The notes under the pieces: model-generated
Seen by the model: only the letters and a program-made list of their open reading frames with translations
Databases searched by the model: none
Told to the model about the DNA's origin: nothing
Position numbers and translations under genes: made by a program
Shown: in pieces, positions 62,753-64,000 of the stretch
Layout of the letters: each line of letters opens with the position of its first letter
Numbering within the stretch: position 1 is the first letter of the stretch
Assembly (NCBI RefSeq): GCF_002288925.2
Contig: NW_022097996.1
Coordinates: 12,086,139-12,150,138, forward strand
Direction: 5' to 3'
DNA length: 64,000 nt
Source: Delphinapterus leucas
Lineage: Eukaryota > Chordata > Mammalia > Artiodactyla > Monodontidae

Positions 62753-63169
62753 CCTCTCCACACTCTTAATCTAGATTCTGTCCAAGTGTATCCCCACATG
62801 GCAGTGGCACGGCAGCTATGAGACCGGTTGTACAAGTCACAGTTCAGCTTCATTGAGCTGGGTAGTTTGGAAAAGACCTGGTCTTCGTTTACCACCAGTC
62901 TATACGCTGTCTTTCTCCATTCTTGCCTGTTTCTTTCACCTCATCTGCCCTTCGTTTCTTACTACATACGTGGCCCCCTTTCTTCTTATTTTTTCTTCCC
63001 TTTCTTGTATATTTTCCTCCCATGATTTCTGTTGGTATTTTCTGGCATCCTCCAACTTGACTTCCTTCCACTTTTCCTTTCCCAGACTTCTCTTCATAAC
63101 CTTCCTCTCCCATCCTTTTCTTTTCCAAGCCTTTCCTTCCTAGTTTGTCTTTTCTCCCTGTCCTGCTAT

Positions 63170-64000
63170 TTTCCATTTTATTATAAAAATATTAAAATAC
63201 ACAGTGTTGAAAGAATGTTACACTGATACCTCTATACTCACCATCCAGAGTTCATTATTATTATTATTATATATATTTTTTTGCGGTACGCGGGCCTCTC
63301 ACTGTTGTGGCCTCTCCCATTGCGGAGCACAAGCTCCAGACGCGCAGGCTCAGTGGCCGTGGCTCACGGGCCCAGCCGCTCCGCGGCATGTGGGATCTTC
63401 CCGGACCGGGGCACGAACCCGTGTTCCCTGCATCGGCAGGCGGACTCTCAACCACTGCGCCACCAGGGAAGCCCCAGAGTTCATTATTAAACATTTTGTA
63501 AAGCTTGCCTTATCACATATTTGTTTATCTCTCTATCCATCCAGCAATCTGTATATTTTTGGATGATCTCAAAGTAAATTTGAGGTTATCAGTCAACAGT
63601 AGATTCTTTCCAAGTACTTCAATAAGCCTATCCCTAACTAGAATTCAGTATTTTTTTACCGTTCCTGTTTTTCTCTTAAGGGAAAATGTACACAAAATAA
63701 ACTCCACGGATCTTAAGTGTACCATTGGATGAGTTTTGACAGATGAGTACCCCTGGGTAATCCAAAGCCCTCTCAAGACAGAGAACCTTCCAATCACCTC
63801 AGACAGTTCCTTGGTGTCCCTTCTCAGTCAATTCTTGTCCCCACTCCTCCCTTGAGAGTCAGCTTCTGGTGCGATAATTTACCACTATGGATGAGCCTAT
63901 TCTAGAACTTCATACAAAAATGTGCTGATCTCTGGAAGGCTTCTCTCACTCAGCAAAATATTTCTAAGATTTGTCCAGCTTTCAATAGTTGTTCCTTCTT
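63170..64000 (-). mobile_element. Old LINE-1 3' end, antisense, running off the window
   Basis: AAATGTACACAAAATAAACT, TTGGATGAGTTTTGACAGAT, TATTCTAGAACTTCATACAA and CTTCTCTCACTCAGCAAAAT are antisense L1 3' landmarks. It is split by the SINE at 63261-63474. Confidence 0.75.
63261..63474 (-). mobile_element. CHR-type SINE, antisense, with perfect 15-bp target-site duplication
   Basis: GCGGGCCTCTCACTGTTGTG, CTCCAGACGCGCAGGCTC and ACTGCGCCACCAGGGAAGCC. CAGAGTTCATTATTA flanks it at 63246-63260 and 63475-63489; it is nested in an older L1 tail. Confidence 0.97.

Overview
This is mammalian nuclear DNA, almost certainly from a cetacean. The marker is a set of about 15 tRNA-derived CHR-family SINEs (heads resembling GGGCTTCCCTGGTGGCGCAGTGG or its complement), a family typical of whales, dolphins and their close relatives. 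Artiodactyl-type LINE-1 tails and older MIR, L2 and Tigger/MER2 fossils accompany them. There are no bacterial, viral or operon-like features.

The only gene I can support is the 5' part of EBF2 (early B-cell factor 2, COE family), on the + strand. Six coding exons can be read directly: 10158-10288, 12735-12891, 13947-14010, 14283-14338, 14854-14927 and 21279-21347. Every intron has GT..AG ends and the reading frame is continuous. Together they encode residues 1-183 plus two bases of codon 184: the N-terminal segment and most of the DNA-binding domain, including the complete H-x3-C-x2-C-x5-C zinc knuckle. Exon 7 onward lies beyond the window, so 21348-64000 is the first 42.6 kb of a very long intron 6.

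Layout. 1-2.4 kb is upstream intergenic DNA with old L1 and one SINE. 2.5-10.1 kb is an unusually long, CpG-rich upstream domain, with a candidate promoter (CCAAT box plus octamer) near 9.52-9.60 kb. 10.1-15 kb holds exons 1-5. 15-21.3 kb is intron 5, which ends with a 7 x 42-bp CpG-rich minisatellite just before exon 6. 21.3-64 kb is intron 6, where repeat-free patches that look like developmental enhancers alternate with retroelements. The last 10 kb is a dense nest of antisense L1 and SINEs.

No undescribed biological system is evident. The observations most worth checking are: the minisatellite beside exon 6, whose only substitutions are CpG transitions; a weak Kozak context at the annotated EBF2 start with a strong one at Met23; two 30-residue upstream ORFs and a G-quadruplex motif in the presumed 5' UTR; EBF palindromes in intron 6 suggesting autoregulation; and SINE copies that appear to have carried 3' flanking sequence with them. 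Family names for repeats and the term 'conserved element' rest on recognition by eye, not on a database search or alignment.
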